This document shows, piece by piece, positions 1 through 7,028 of a DNA stretch of 11,683 nucleotides. Within the stretch, counting starts at the first letter, position 1, and each line of letters opens with the position of its first letter. The position numbers and the translations under genes were made by a program. The stretch is taken from NCBI GenBank assembly GCA_022776205.1, contig JALFIK010000203.1, positions 1 to 11,683 of the forward strand. Reading direction: 5' to 3'. The notes under the pieces were generated by a model, which saw only the letters and a list, made by a program, of their open reading frames with translations, searched no databases and had not been told where the DNA came from. This DNA is from Eubacterium sp. (lineage in GTDB: Bacteria > Bacillota > Clostridia > Lachnospirales > Lachnospiraceae).

Positions 1-1
1 T

Positions 2-61
2 GAGCTCAAAGAGAAAAAGAAAAAAGGTAGTCCGGGAGAAGCATGAAAGGGAAAGAAGATC
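2..61 (+). pseudogene. 5' part of the ornithine carbamoyltransferase frame with in-frame TGA
   Basis: Reading in the same frame as the gene that follows, this stretch gives ELKEKKKKGSPGEA, then TGA at 44-46, then KGKKIV directly before LIFDKASTRTR. Both flanks match the usual family layout: a lysine-rich helix end, then L-x-GKNIALIF just before STRTR. Because the frame is unchanged on both sides of the stop, this looks like a substitution (for example Leu TTA to TGA) rather than an indel. The gene's true start lies before the window. A selenocysteine reading is unlikely: this family has no known one and I see no clear hairpin just downstream. Confidence 0.75.
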
Positions 62-907
62 GTGCTGATTTTTGATAAGGCATCCACCAGAACCCGCTGT
101 TCCTTTGAAGTTGCAGCCATGGACGAGGGGGCGAATGTGACTTATCTTACGAACTCTCATATGAATAAGAAAGAGTCCATTGAGGACACTGCCAAAGTGT
201 TTGGAAGAATGTACGATGCCATTGAATACCGGGGATTCGGACAGGATATCGTGGAAGATTTAAAGAAATATTCCGGTGTCCCGGTATGGAACGGGCTTAC
301 GGATGTAGATCATCCAACGCAGGTGCTGGCAGATTTTCTTACAATGGAAGAACATATTGACAAAAAACTGGAAGATATGCGTCTTACCTTTGTCGGTGAT
401 CTTTCGGATAATGTAATGTATGCACTGATGTATGGTTCTGCCATCATGGGTCTTGATTTTAAGGCCGTGGGACCGGAAGAGACCGTATGTGATCCGAAAG
501 TACTTGCTGTTTCTGAAGAACTGGCAAGGAAGAGCGGTGGTTCGGTGACAATCTCCCATGATCCGGAGGATGTGAAAGGTTCCGATGTAATTTACACGGA
601 TATCTGGGTAAGCATGGGTGAATCTGAGGACTTGTATCCGGTTCGTGTGAAGGCACTGTCCCCATATAAAGTGACAACGAAGATGATGAAGGATACAGAA
701 AATGAAAAGTGCCTCTTCATGCACTGCCTTCCGTCTTATCATGATTTTAACACAAGTGTTGCAAGAGATATGAGGGACCGTCTCGGTCTGGACATCCGGG
801 AAGTGGAAGATGAAGTGTTCCGATCTGAAAATTCGGTCGTATTTGATGAAGCGGAGAACAGGATGCATACGATTAAGGCAGTGATGGTCGCAACCCTTGG
901 GGAATAG
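62..907 (+). CDS. argF: Ornithine carbamoyltransferase, N-terminally interrupted
   Basis: The product matches cytosolic ornithine carbamoyltransferase, which makes citrulline from ornithine and carbamoyl phosphate in arginine synthesis (or works in reverse in the arginine deiminase pathway). Numbered from the GTG at 62, the carbamoyl-phosphate motif STRTR is at residues 8-12. HPTQ follows at about 85, then the ornithine loop with SMG near 190, HCLP with its catalytic Cys at 222, and a C-terminus ending MHTIKAVMVATLGE. The SMG loop favours ornithine over putrescine or acetylornithine. The family is about 330 residues and this open frame gives only 281. The missing N-terminus is still encoded upstream in the same frame but is cut off by TGA at 44-46. 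The GTG at 62 is only a possible reinitiation start, with AAAGGG at 46-51 before it. All active-site motifs remain, but the first part of the carbamoyl-phosphate domain would be absent, so activity is doubtful. The family call is very sure; the start is not. Confidence 0.9.
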   Translation: MLIFDKASTRTRCSFEVAAMDEGANVTYLTNSHMNKKESIEDTAKVFGRMYDAIEYRGFGQDIVEDLKKYSGVPVWNGLTDVDHPTQVLADFLTMEEHIDKKLEDMRLTFVGDLSDNVMYALMYGSAIMGLDFKAVGPEETVCDPKVLAVSEELARKSGGSVTISHDPEDVKGSDVIYTDIWVSMGESEDLYPVRVKALSPYKVTTKMMKDTENEKCLFMHCLPSYHDFNTSVARDMRDRLGLDIREVEDEVFRSENSVVFDEAENRMHTIKAVMVATLGE

Positions 908-908
908 T

Positions 909-1889
909 ATGAAAGAGAAGATATTACAGTTTTTAAACCGGCAGTCCGGTTTTGTTTCCGGGCAGAAGATTTGTGATGCCCTGGGTGTCTCCCGGACTGC
1001 TGTGTGGAAATGCATAAACAGCCTTAAGGAAGAGGGATATGAAATCGAGTCGGTGACCCGGAAGGGTTACCGTCTTTTACAAAGCCCTGATCTACTGACG
1101 CGGGAGTCGGTTCTTTCCTGTCTTAAGGACAATATCGTGCCGGGAGAACTGCTTTGTTTTTCCTCCATAGATTCTACCAATGAAGAAGCGAAAAGGAGAG
1201 CGGGAGAAGGTGCACCGGATGGAAGTGTCTATATAGCGGACCGGCAGACGAAAGGTAAGGGACGAAGAGGCAAAACATGGAGTTCCCCTCCGGGGCAGGA
1301 TATCTTTTTCAGCATACTGTTAAGACCGGATCTCCCGGCGGACTGTATATCCATGCTCACCCTCGTTGCGGCGATGGCAGTAGCTGAAGCAGTGGATCAG
1401 GTAACCGGAATGTCGAGTCAGATCAAATGGCCGAATGATATTCTTCTTAATCAGAAAAAAGTATGCGGAATACTTACGGAGATGAACGTGGAGATTGACA
1501 GCGATTATTATGTGGTTGTGGGAATCGGAATCAATGTAAACCGGACAGAGTTTGATGAGGAGATTTCTTTTATGGCCGGATCCCTGAAAAAAGAGAGTGG
1601 GAAAACAATAAACCGGGCTTCTTTTCTTGCCACGGTCCTCTCTTATTTTTGCAAATATTACGGGATGTTTCATGAGAAGAGAGATGTATCCCCTTTCCTT
1701 GAAAACTATAATGAGAAGCTGGTGAACAGAGGCCATGAGGTAAAACTGGTGCGAAAGGGAGAAGAGCAGATTCGTACTGCCCTTGGGATGAACGAAAAAG
1801 GAGAACTGATCGTTGTGGATGAACAGGGAAGGAAAGAAGCAGTCTTTTCCGGAGAAGTATCTGTCCGGGGAATTTACGGATATGTATAG
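909..1889 (+). CDS. birA: Bifunctional biotin-[acetyl-CoA-carboxylase] ligase / biotin operon repressor
   Basis: The 326-residue protein would activate biotin as biotinyl-AMP and attach it to the lysine of biotin carboxyl carrier domains. An N-terminal winged helix (about residues 5-60, with GVSRTAVWKCINSLKEEGY) suggests it also represses biotin genes, as in group II BirA proteins. The catalytic domain shows the biotinyl-AMP loop GRRGK at 118-122 followed by TWSSPPGQDI, and KWPND at 173-177, then CGILTEM. The C-terminal SH3-like domain starts near 270 with RGHEVKLV. I chose ATG 909, one base after the preceding stop, with GGGGA about five bases upstream; an in-frame TTG at 897 has weaker support. 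No BirA operator-like palindrome is evident nearby. The gene is complete and of normal length. Confidence 0.95.
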   Translation: MKEKILQFLNRQSGFVSGQKICDALGVSRTAVWKCINSLKEEGYEIESVTRKGYRLLQSPDLLTRESVLSCLKDNIVPGELLCFSSIDSTNEEAKRRAGEGAPDGSVYIADRQTKGKGRRGKTWSSPPGQDIFFSILLRPDLPADCISMLTLVAAMAVAEAVDQVTGMSSQIKWPNDILLNQKKVCGILTEMNVEIDSDYYVVVGIGINVNRTEFDEEISFMAGSLKKESGKTINRASFLATVLSYFCKYYGMFHEKRDVSPFLENYNEKLVNRGHEVKLVRKGEEQIRTALGMNEKGELIVVDEQGRKEAVFSGEVSVRGIYGYV

Positions 1890-1903
1890 GAGACGAGATT
1901 ATT

Positions 1904-2266
1904 ATGTTGGATGATAAAACAATTTTATGTGGCTCAAGCAGTTACGAAAAGATTTTTTATTTTAATCCGGAATTTGATTCTCTTCCAAAAGAGATTAAAC
2001 AGGAACTTCAGATCATGTGTGTCCTTTTTACAGAGGACGTGGGTGGAATTCTTCGTTTAGAATATGACCCGAAGGGGAATCTTAAGTTTGTAGTAGAAGC
2101 AAAAGAGGACGATTTCTTTTTTGATGAAATCGGAAGTGCCCTTAAGATTAAACAAATGAGGGAAGAGAAAAAGGAACTTCTGGAGAATATGGAAACTTAT
2201 TACCGGATCTTTTTCCTCGGAGATGATCAGGCAGTGCAGGAGGAAAATGATGTTAGTAGCAATTGA
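1904..2266 (+). CDS. Small acidic conserved protein of unknown function (possibly DUF6145-like)
   Basis: This 120-residue protein has no signal peptide or membrane segment and should be cytosolic. It is acidic, with several Asp/Glu clusters (an EDDFFFDE stretch near residues 67-74), and has a basic and acidic charged helix around residues 80-103 that could be coiled. No catalytic motif is visible. It starts at ATG 1904 after AGGAG at the end of birA. Its last 17 bases overlap coaX, so the two are probably translationally coupled. My recollection is that a small DUF6145-type protein occupies this position in Lachnospiraceae, but I cannot verify that here. Position between two cofactor genes is not by itself evidence of function. 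The reading frame is convincing because it fills the gap between birA and coaX with normal spacing. Confidence 0.8.
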   Translation: MLDDKTILCGSSSYEKIFYFNPEFDSLPKEIKQELQIMCVLFTEDVGGILRLEYDPKGNLKFVVEAKEDDFFFDEIGSALKIKQMREEKKELLENMETYYRIFFLGDDQAVQEENDVSSN

Positions 2267-3017
2267 TATTGGCAATACAGATTTTACGATTGGTATCTTT
2301 AAGGGAACAAAGTTATGTGATACTTTTCGTATGAGAACAAAAATTAACCGGACTTCCGACGAATATGGGGTCTTTTTACTAAATATACTTCAATATAAAG
2401 GATATGATGTAAAAGAAGTGGAGGACGTGATCATTGCTTCTGTTGTGCCGGCGGTCATGCATTCTTTTAACAGTGCGATCATCAAATATTTTGGGGTGAA
2501 ACCGATTCATGTGGGACCGGGAATCCGCACGGGAATCCGGATTGGCACAACAAATCCGAAGGAGACCGGAGCCGATCGTATTGTTGATGCGGTAGCAGGA
2601 TATGAAATCTATGGCGGACCGGTGATCGTCGTGGATTTTGGTACGGCAACGACTTATGATCTGGTAACAGGAGACGGAACATTTATCGGCGGAGTAACAT
2701 CTCCGGGAATTCGCACATCGGCAAATGCCCTCTGGCAGCAGACGGCCAAACTGCCTGAAATTGAGATTCGAAAACCCCAGTCGATTCTTGCGAAAGACAC
2801 AGTGACAAGTATGCAGGCGGGCCTTTTCTTTGGATATGTCGGACAGACAGAATATATTATCCGAAAGATGAAAGAAGAGAGTGGCCTTGGAAAGATTAGC
2901 GTGGTTGCCACCGGAGGTCTGGGGAAGATGATTGCTCTGGAGACAAGCTATATTGACTATTATGATGCCAATCTTACGTTAAAGGGTCTGCAGCTTATTT
3001 ACGAAAAGCAGAAATAG
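2250..3017 (+). CDS. coaX: Type III pantothenate kinase
   Basis: CoaX phosphorylates pantothenate with ATP, the first step of coenzyme A synthesis. The type III enzymes belong to the ASKHA superfamily. The 255-residue protein opens with the phosphate-binding DIGNT motif at about residues 5-9, then has GADR at 107-110, DFGTATT at 129-135 and a C-terminal VVATGG turn, in the right order and at normal family length. ATG 2250 lies six bases after AGGAGG (2238-2243). ATG 2247 would leave only three bases of spacer, and the upstream alternative start at 2223 lacks family similarity. The start overlaps the end of the preceding small gene by 17 bases. Type III kinases generally resist CoA feedback and need a monovalent cation; that is family knowledge, not seen here. 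Confidence 0.96.
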   Translation: MLVAIDIGNTDFTIGIFKGTKLCDTFRMRTKINRTSDEYGVFLLNILQYKGYDVKEVEDVIIASVVPAVMHSFNSAIIKYFGVKPIHVGPGIRTGIRIGTTNPKETGADRIVDAVAGYEIYGGPVIVVDFGTATTYDLVTGDGTFIGGVTSPGIRTSANALWQQTAKLPEIEIRKPQSILAKDTVTSMQAGLFFGYVGQTEYIIRKMKEESGLGKISVVATGGLGKMIALETSYIDYYDANLTLKGLQLIYEKQK

Positions 3018-3027
3018 AAGGTGACGG

Positions 3028-3978
3028 ATGACAGTAAAAGAAATTTACGGAACGGACTTTCCTGTTATTTTGGCTCCCATGGCCGGAATTACAGACCTTC
3101 CCTTTCGTCTTTTATGTAAAGAGCAGGGAGCAGATGTGATGGTTACGGAAATGGTCAGTGCCAAAGCACTTTATTACGGAAATAAAAATACAGAACCTCT
3201 TTTACAGACAAGGGAGGAAGAAAAACCGATCGGTCTTCAGATTTTTGGGTCTGAACCGGAACTGATGGGGCAGATGGCTCACAGGATGGAAGATAAGGGG
3301 TTTGCATTTATCGACATTAACATGGGATGTCCTGTTCCCAAAATCGTAAATAATAAAGAGGGATCGGCATTGATGCTCACGCCGGAACTTGCCGGAAGAA
3401 TTGTAAAAGAAGTATCCTGTGCCGTTCATCTTCCGGTCACTGTAAAATTTCGAAAAGGGTTTGATGACGATCATGTGAATGCTCCGGAATTTGCCCGGAT
3501 TATGGAAGAGAGCGGGGCAGCAGCCGTGGCGGTTCACGGGCGGACCCGGATGCAGTATTATTCCGGAGAGGCGGACTGGGATATTATCCGGGAAGTAAAG
3601 AAGGCTGTGTCCATTCCCGTTATCGGGAATGGTGATATATTCTGCGGAACAGATGCGGTGAGGATGAAAGAGTATACGGGGTGTGACGGTGTGATGGTTG
3701 CGAGAGGAGCAAAGGGAAATCCCTGGATTTTTCGCGATATAAAAGCAGCCCTTGCGGGAGAGGAGATACCAAAAGCACCTTCCCGGGAAGAAATACTTAC
3801 CATGATGCTTCGTCATGCTGCCTTAAGTGTCGAAGTGAAAGGGGAGAAGATGGGAATCCGGGAAATGAGAAAACACACGGCATGGTATACCACGGGTATG
3901 CGTGGCAGTGCCAGTCTTCGGAACGCTGTGAATAAAGTGGAAACTTTACAGGAATTTTCAGACCTTATCATGCGTTGA
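3028..3978 (+). CDS. dusB: tRNA-dihydrouridine synthase (DusB type)
   Basis: This 316-residue FMN- and NADPH-dependent enzyme reduces specific uridines of tRNA to dihydrouridine. It has the TIM-barrel opening PMAGITDLPFR at about residues 17-27. MGCPVPK follows with the catalytic Cys at 101, then the substrate and flavin motif HGRTR at 170-174, IGNGDI near 200 and GVMVARGAKGNPWIF near 225, as in DusB. A helical C-terminal domain follows. Start ATG 3028 has GAAGGTGA just upstream and lies ten bases after the coaX stop, so it is probably the last gene of the upstream operon. The pairing with greA, which follows, is common in Firmicutes; lysS, often third, is absent here. Assignment to DusB rather than another Dus subgroup rests on motif resemblance. 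Confidence 0.93.
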   Translation: MTVKEIYGTDFPVILAPMAGITDLPFRLLCKEQGADVMVTEMVSAKALYYGNKNTEPLLQTREEEKPIGLQIFGSEPELMGQMAHRMEDKGFAFIDINMGCPVPKIVNNKEGSALMLTPELAGRIVKEVSCAVHLPVTVKFRKGFDDDHVNAPEFARIMEESGAAAVAVHGRTRMQYYSGEADWDIIREVKKAVSIPVIGNGDIFCGTDAVRMKEYTGCDGVMVARGAKGNPWIFRDIKAALAGEEIPKAPSREEILTMMLRHAALSVEVKGEKMGIREMRKHTAWYTTGMRGSASLRNAVNKVETLQEFSDLIMR

Positions 3979-4003
3979 CAAGGCGTTTTTTATAGACTAT
4001 AAT
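3975..4003 (+). promoter_or_regulatory. Consensus sigma-A promoter for greA
   Basis: TTGACA at 3975-3980 and TATAAT at 3998-4003 are separated by exactly 17 bases, so both hexamers and the spacing match the vegetative sigma factor consensus. The -35 box overlaps the dusB stop codon. Transcription should begin near 4010, giving a leader of about 25 nt before greA. Confidence 0.9.
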
Positions 4004-4036
4004 GATACTTTAAGTGAACCAGAAAGAAAGGTGTAG

Positions 4037-4528
4037 ATGATAGTGGAAGCAAAGAAACATATCCTGACAAGCAAGGGAATGCAGGCGCTCGAAGACGAAC
4101 TGCAGGATTTAAAAGTAGTAAAAAGAAAAGAAATCGCACAGAAGATCAAAGAAGCCAGAGAGCAGGGTGATTTGTCGGAGAATGCAGAGTATGATGCAGC
4201 CAAAGATGAGCAGCGCTCCATGGAAGCCAGAATCGAAGAACTGGAGAAGATTATCAAAAATGCGGAAGTTATTGATGAATCTTCTTATGATAAAGACACG
4301 GTCAGTATCGGAAGTACGGTAAGATTTTATGATGAAGAATTTGATGAAGAGCTGGAATATGGAATTGTCGGTTCCACGGAGTCCGATATTTTAAAGGGGC
4401 TGATTTCCAATGAATCTCCTCTTGGAAAGGCACTGATTGGAGCGAAAGTGGGAGAGACTGTTCAGGTGGAGAGCCCGGACGGATTTTCCAGATATAAGAT
4501 TTTGCAGATATCAAGAGCGGATATGTAG
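4037..4528 (+). CDS. greA: Transcription elongation factor GreA
   Basis: GreA enters the RNA polymerase secondary channel and stimulates cleavage of backtracked transcripts so that elongation resumes. The 163-residue protein has the N-terminal coiled coil (about 10-80). Its tip carries the signature GDLSENAEYDAA with the metal-coordinating acids Asp45 and Glu48. The C-terminal FKBP-like domain (about 85-163) includes SPLGKALIGAKVGE. The start could be ATG 4037, with AAAGGTG three bases away, or GTG 4043, with nine bases of spacer; I kept ATG. The gene has its own consensus promoter and ends in its own terminator, so it is transcribed separately from dusB or in addition to read-through. Length and motifs are typical and nothing appears missing. 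Confidence 0.97.
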   Translation: MIVEAKKHILTSKGMQALEDELQDLKVVKRKEIAQKIKEAREQGDLSENAEYDAAKDEQRSMEARIEELEKIIKNAEVIDESSYDKDTVSIGSTVRFYDEEFDEELEYGIVGSTESDILKGLISNESPLGKALIGAKVGETVQVESPDGFSRYKILQISRADM

Positions 4529-4536
4529 GAATCATC

Positions 4537-4570
4537 AGGGAGGATGTGAATAGCATCCTCCTTTTTTCTT
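4537..4570 (+). terminator. Rho-independent terminator after greA
   Basis: GGAGGATG (4539-4546) pairs with CATCCTCC (4554-4561) around a 7-nt loop, followed by six T at 4562-4567. It lies 10 bases after the greA stop. Confidence 0.9.
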
Positions 4571-4590
4571 TGGAAGAACCAGATTTACCG

Positions 4591-4620
4591 TTGTAATTGG
4601 AAGAAAGTTCATGTTATACT
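4591..4620 (+). promoter_or_regulatory. Promoter of the cdaA operon (extended -10)
   Basis: TTGTAA (4591-4596) and TATACT (4615-4620) are 18 bases apart, and TG at 4612-4613 makes an extended -10. This is the only good promoter between the greA terminator and the next start codon. Transcription would begin near 4627, about 38 nt before the first gene. Confidence 0.7.
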
Positions 4621-4664
4621 AAAAAAGAATACAAATGTAATGCATAAAGAATTGAGGAATTATT

Positions 4665-5069
4665 ATGATCGATCCCAGAAAGGTACGGTTAATGACAAAA
4701 CTTGCCCTCTATGAAGAAGGAGAGGGGAGGAAGGATCTGAAGATTAACCGGTATAAAAAAAGAACATATGTGGGGGTGAAGCAGCTCGAAAGTATCGTGC
4801 TTGTTACAGTTGCCTATGCGCTTGCAGTATTATTGTATTTTATCGGTATTTCAGCAGATCTTTTCTCAAAAGCGGTTTTGCTGCCTGTTAAGAAATATCT
4901 GTTTGTTGTGACAGTTCTATATATTATTATTATGATATTTAATATTATTTTTGTCAGGGCACATTACAGCAGGATTTATGATCAGATGAGAAAAAATATC
5001 AGGGAGTATGATCATATGCTGTATACCCTTGGAAGCTATATGCAGAAAGAAAAAGAGGACGGAAAGTAG
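4665..5069 (+). CDS. Two-helix membrane protein of unknown function
   Basis: I do not recognise this 134-residue protein. It has a basic cytosolic N-terminus (about 1-40), two hydrophobic helices at about 41-62 and 75-98, and a charged C-terminal region (about 100-134). That predicts both ends in the cytoplasm, by the positive-inside rule. No enzyme motif is visible. ATG 4665 has GAGGA six bases upstream and follows the operon promoter directly. The next gene starts three bases after its stop, so the pair is probably co-translated and may form a complex. Being the first gene of a run with cdaA and cdaR suggests a link to c-di-AMP control or envelope homeostasis, but that is inference from position only. 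Confidence 0.8.
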   Translation: MIDPRKVRLMTKLALYEEGEGRKDLKINRYKKRTYVGVKQLESIVLVTVAYALAVLLYFIGISADLFSKAVLLPVKKYLFVVTVLYIIIMIFNIIFVRAHYSRIYDQMRKNIREYDHMLYTLGSYMQKEKEDGK

Positions 5070-5072
5070 TTT

Positions 5073-6107
5073 ATGGCACAATTAGTTTTTTTTAAAGAAA
5101 CGTTAATTTATTTTTATAAAAAACATGCAGATGTACTTTTTCCCATGTTTAAATTTATTTTTTCACTTCTATCTTTGTGTATCGTTTCAAATATGTTTCA
5201 ATATAACGATGCGGTCAACAAAATGTTGATTTTTCTGCCGGTCTCGGCAGTTCAGGCATTTCTGCCATGGTCATTTTTATATTTTACAACATGTATACTG
5301 ATTATGATGAATCTCTGGAAAGTGTCCATGGATATTCTCCTGGGCTTTTTTCTGTTTTTTGTAATCTGCTGGCTTGTATTTGCAAGGGTGGAGATGAAAT
5401 ATGCCGTAATCGCGGTGATTACTACTCTGACCTTTGCTCTGAAAATAGAGTATATTCTTCCGGTACTTCTGGGACTTACGGTTGGTTTTGGAAGTATATT
5501 GCCGGCGGCGATGGGAACGGTAGTTTATTTTTTGTCCGGTTATATGGCTGATGTAAGTACTTTACTTACCACGTCGGCAGCTTCCTCTTTCGGAATGGGA
5601 CTGCAGAGGATACTGAGTCTTTTGTTTATTGATAAAAAACTGTTAGTGCTGCTGATTTCTTTTAGTCTGATTATTTTTATCACATCTTTGCTGTGCAAAT
5701 TATTTTATGAGAGAGCATGGCTTTTTGCAGTAATTGTCGGGAACATTGCACTGGCACTGCTTCTGCTCTTTGGAAGACTGATTTTCGAACTGGATTATTC
5801 GATCTGGAGGGTGTTCCTGGAAATTATAGTGGGAATTATCTGCTGTTTCATTTACCGGTTTTTCCGGGGAATCGGGGATGTGTCAAGAATCGAGAGGGTT
5901 TCTTTTGAGGATGATGATTATTTCTATTATGTAAAAGCGGTTCCTAAAATTAAAGTTGCACAAAAAGACAGAAATGTTACGAACATCTTATCCGGAGAAG
6001 AGACAGAGCAGGAAGATATTATGTTTGATAATATTATAGACGGAGAGAAAATTTCCGGGGATTCCCCAAAAGAAACCACGAAAAAAGAAGCAGAGCAATC
6101 TGACTGA
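5073..6107 (+). CDS. Polytopic membrane protein with acidic cytosolic tail, unknown function
   Basis: This 344-residue protein has roughly eight hydrophobic segments (about 21-40, 50-78, 85-104, 109-124, 127-155, 188-210, 216-236, 244-263). A soluble tail of about 80 residues follows. The tail begins with a basic RFFRG-like anchor and FEDDDYFYYVKAVPKIKV, then becomes acidic and low in complexity (310-344). No ATPase, transporter signature or catalytic motif is recognisable. The conserved-looking aromatic and acidic stretch at 278-295 resembles a docking segment more than an enzyme. ATG 5073 follows the previous stop by three bases, and cdaA begins 21 bases downstream. A role with the CdaA membrane complex is plausible from position but unproven; it could also be a permease-like protein. 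Confidence 0.85.
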   Translation: MAQLVFFKETLIYFYKKHADVLFPMFKFIFSLLSLCIVSNMFQYNDAVNKMLIFLPVSAVQAFLPWSFLYFTTCILIMMNLWKVSMDILLGFFLFFVICWLVFARVEMKYAVIAVITTLTFALKIEYILPVLLGLTVGFGSILPAAMGTVVYFLSGYMADVSTLLTTSAASSFGMGLQRILSLLFIDKKLLVLLISFSLIIFITSLLCKLFYERAWLFAVIVGNIALALLLLFGRLIFELDYSIWRVFLEIIVGIICCFIYRFFRGIGDVSRIERVSFEDDDYFYYVKAVPKIKVAQKDRNVTNILSGEETEQEDIMFDNIIDGEKISGDSPKETTKKEAEQSD

Positions 6108-6128
6108 AAAAGGAGCGGCTGACAGATT

Positions 6129-7028
6129 ATGCAATTAATTAGTATTGGACAAATTCATAAAATAATAGAAAAATATCTGTACTGGCTGTCACTGCCTTCC
6201 ATCGGGTTTTCCGATATATTAGAGATAGTCATTATCAGTATGATTGTGTATCAGGTTCTGAAATGGGTGCAGTTAACCAGAGCATGGACGTTGTTTAAGG
6301 GAATTGTTGTTTTGCTGCTGTTTTCTCTATTTGCGGCAATCTTTCAGCTTAATACAATTTCCTGGCTTTTGTCCAATTCCCTTGGTGTGGGAATTACTGC
6401 TGCAATTATTATTTTCCAGCCGGAATTGCGCCGGGCACTCGAACAGCTGGGCAGGAAAAAGATTTTCAGTAATCTGCTTTCTTTTGGAGAATATGAAAGT
6501 GGGGATTCCGAGGTGACAGATAAGACGATTCATGAGATTGTCCGGGCTGCCTATGAGATGGGCGAAGCAAAGACCGGAGCACTTATGGTTATTGAACAAA
6601 ATGTTGCCCTCGGAGAATATGTCCGTACTGGAATTGCCATAGACGGGATTGTTACGAGCCAGCTTTTGATTAATATTTTTGAGCATAATACACCTCTGCA
6701 TGATGGGGCGGTTATAATCCGGGGCAACCGGATTGTCTCGGCAACCTGCTATCTGCCGTTAACCGACCGGCTGGATATCGGGAAGGAACTGGGAACCCGC
6801 CACAGGGCGGCAGTCGGAATCAGTGAGGTGTCGGACAGTTTTACGGTGATCGTCTCTGAAGAAACCGGTGCCGTTTCCCTGGCGAAAGACGGAAGGCTTT
6901 ATAAAGATATTAATAAGAAAAAACTGACAGAGAAACTGAAAGAGCTGATGAAGGAAGACAGCGGGAACACGGATGTCTTTAAAAAATGGAAAGGGCTGTT
7001 GCGCAATGGAAAATCAGAAAAACAATAA
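6129..7028 (+). CDS. cdaA: Diadenylate cyclase CdaA
   Basis: CdaA (also DacA) joins two ATP molecules into cyclic di-AMP, a second messenger controlling potassium uptake, osmolyte import and wall integrity in Firmicutes. The 299-residue protein has three N-terminal membrane helices (about 25-100) and then a cytosolic DAC domain. The catalytic DGA motif is at 192-194 and RHR at 224-226, both intact, with the usual FQPELRRALEQLGR linker near 95-108. ATG 6129 is the only start in frame after TGA 6120. The AGGAG at 6111-6115 is 13 bases away, longer than usual, so translation may be modest or rely on coupling. It overlaps cdaR, its normal membrane partner. Length and architecture are typical. Confidence 0.97.
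   Translation: MQLISIGQIHKIIEKYLYWLSLPSIGFSDILEIVIISMIVYQVLKWVQLTRAWTLFKGIVVLLLFSLFAAIFQLNTISWLLSNSLGVGITAAIIIFQPELRRALEQLGRKKIFSNLLSFGEYESGDSEVTDKTIHEIVRAAYEMGEAKTGALMVIEQNVALGEYVRTGIAIDGIVTSQLLINIFEHNTPLHDGAVIIRGNRIVSATCYLPLTDRLDIGKELGTRHRAAVGISEVSDSFTVIVSEETGAVSLAKDGRLYKDINKKKLTEKLKELMKEDSGNTDVFKKWKGLLRNGKSEKQ

Noticed and set aside
44..46. TGA as a selenocysteine codon
   Set aside because: No selenoprotein is known in this family, no clear SECIS-like hairpin follows, and the homologous position is not Cys.
260..1015. Long open frame on the minus strand (251 codons) opposite the carbamoyltransferase and birA
   Set aside because: It mirrors convincing + strand genes, has low-complexity Cys/His/Arg-rich composition and no family resemblance.
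5267..5551. 94-codon + strand frame inside the polytopic membrane protein gene
   Set aside because: It is an alternate frame of a gene with clear membrane-protein character and has no ribosome binding site or similarity.
6973..7005. Earlier start for cdaR
   Set aside because: It would add an atypical SLKNGKGCCA segment within cdaA; ATG 7006 gives the usual short basic N-terminus before the membrane anchor.
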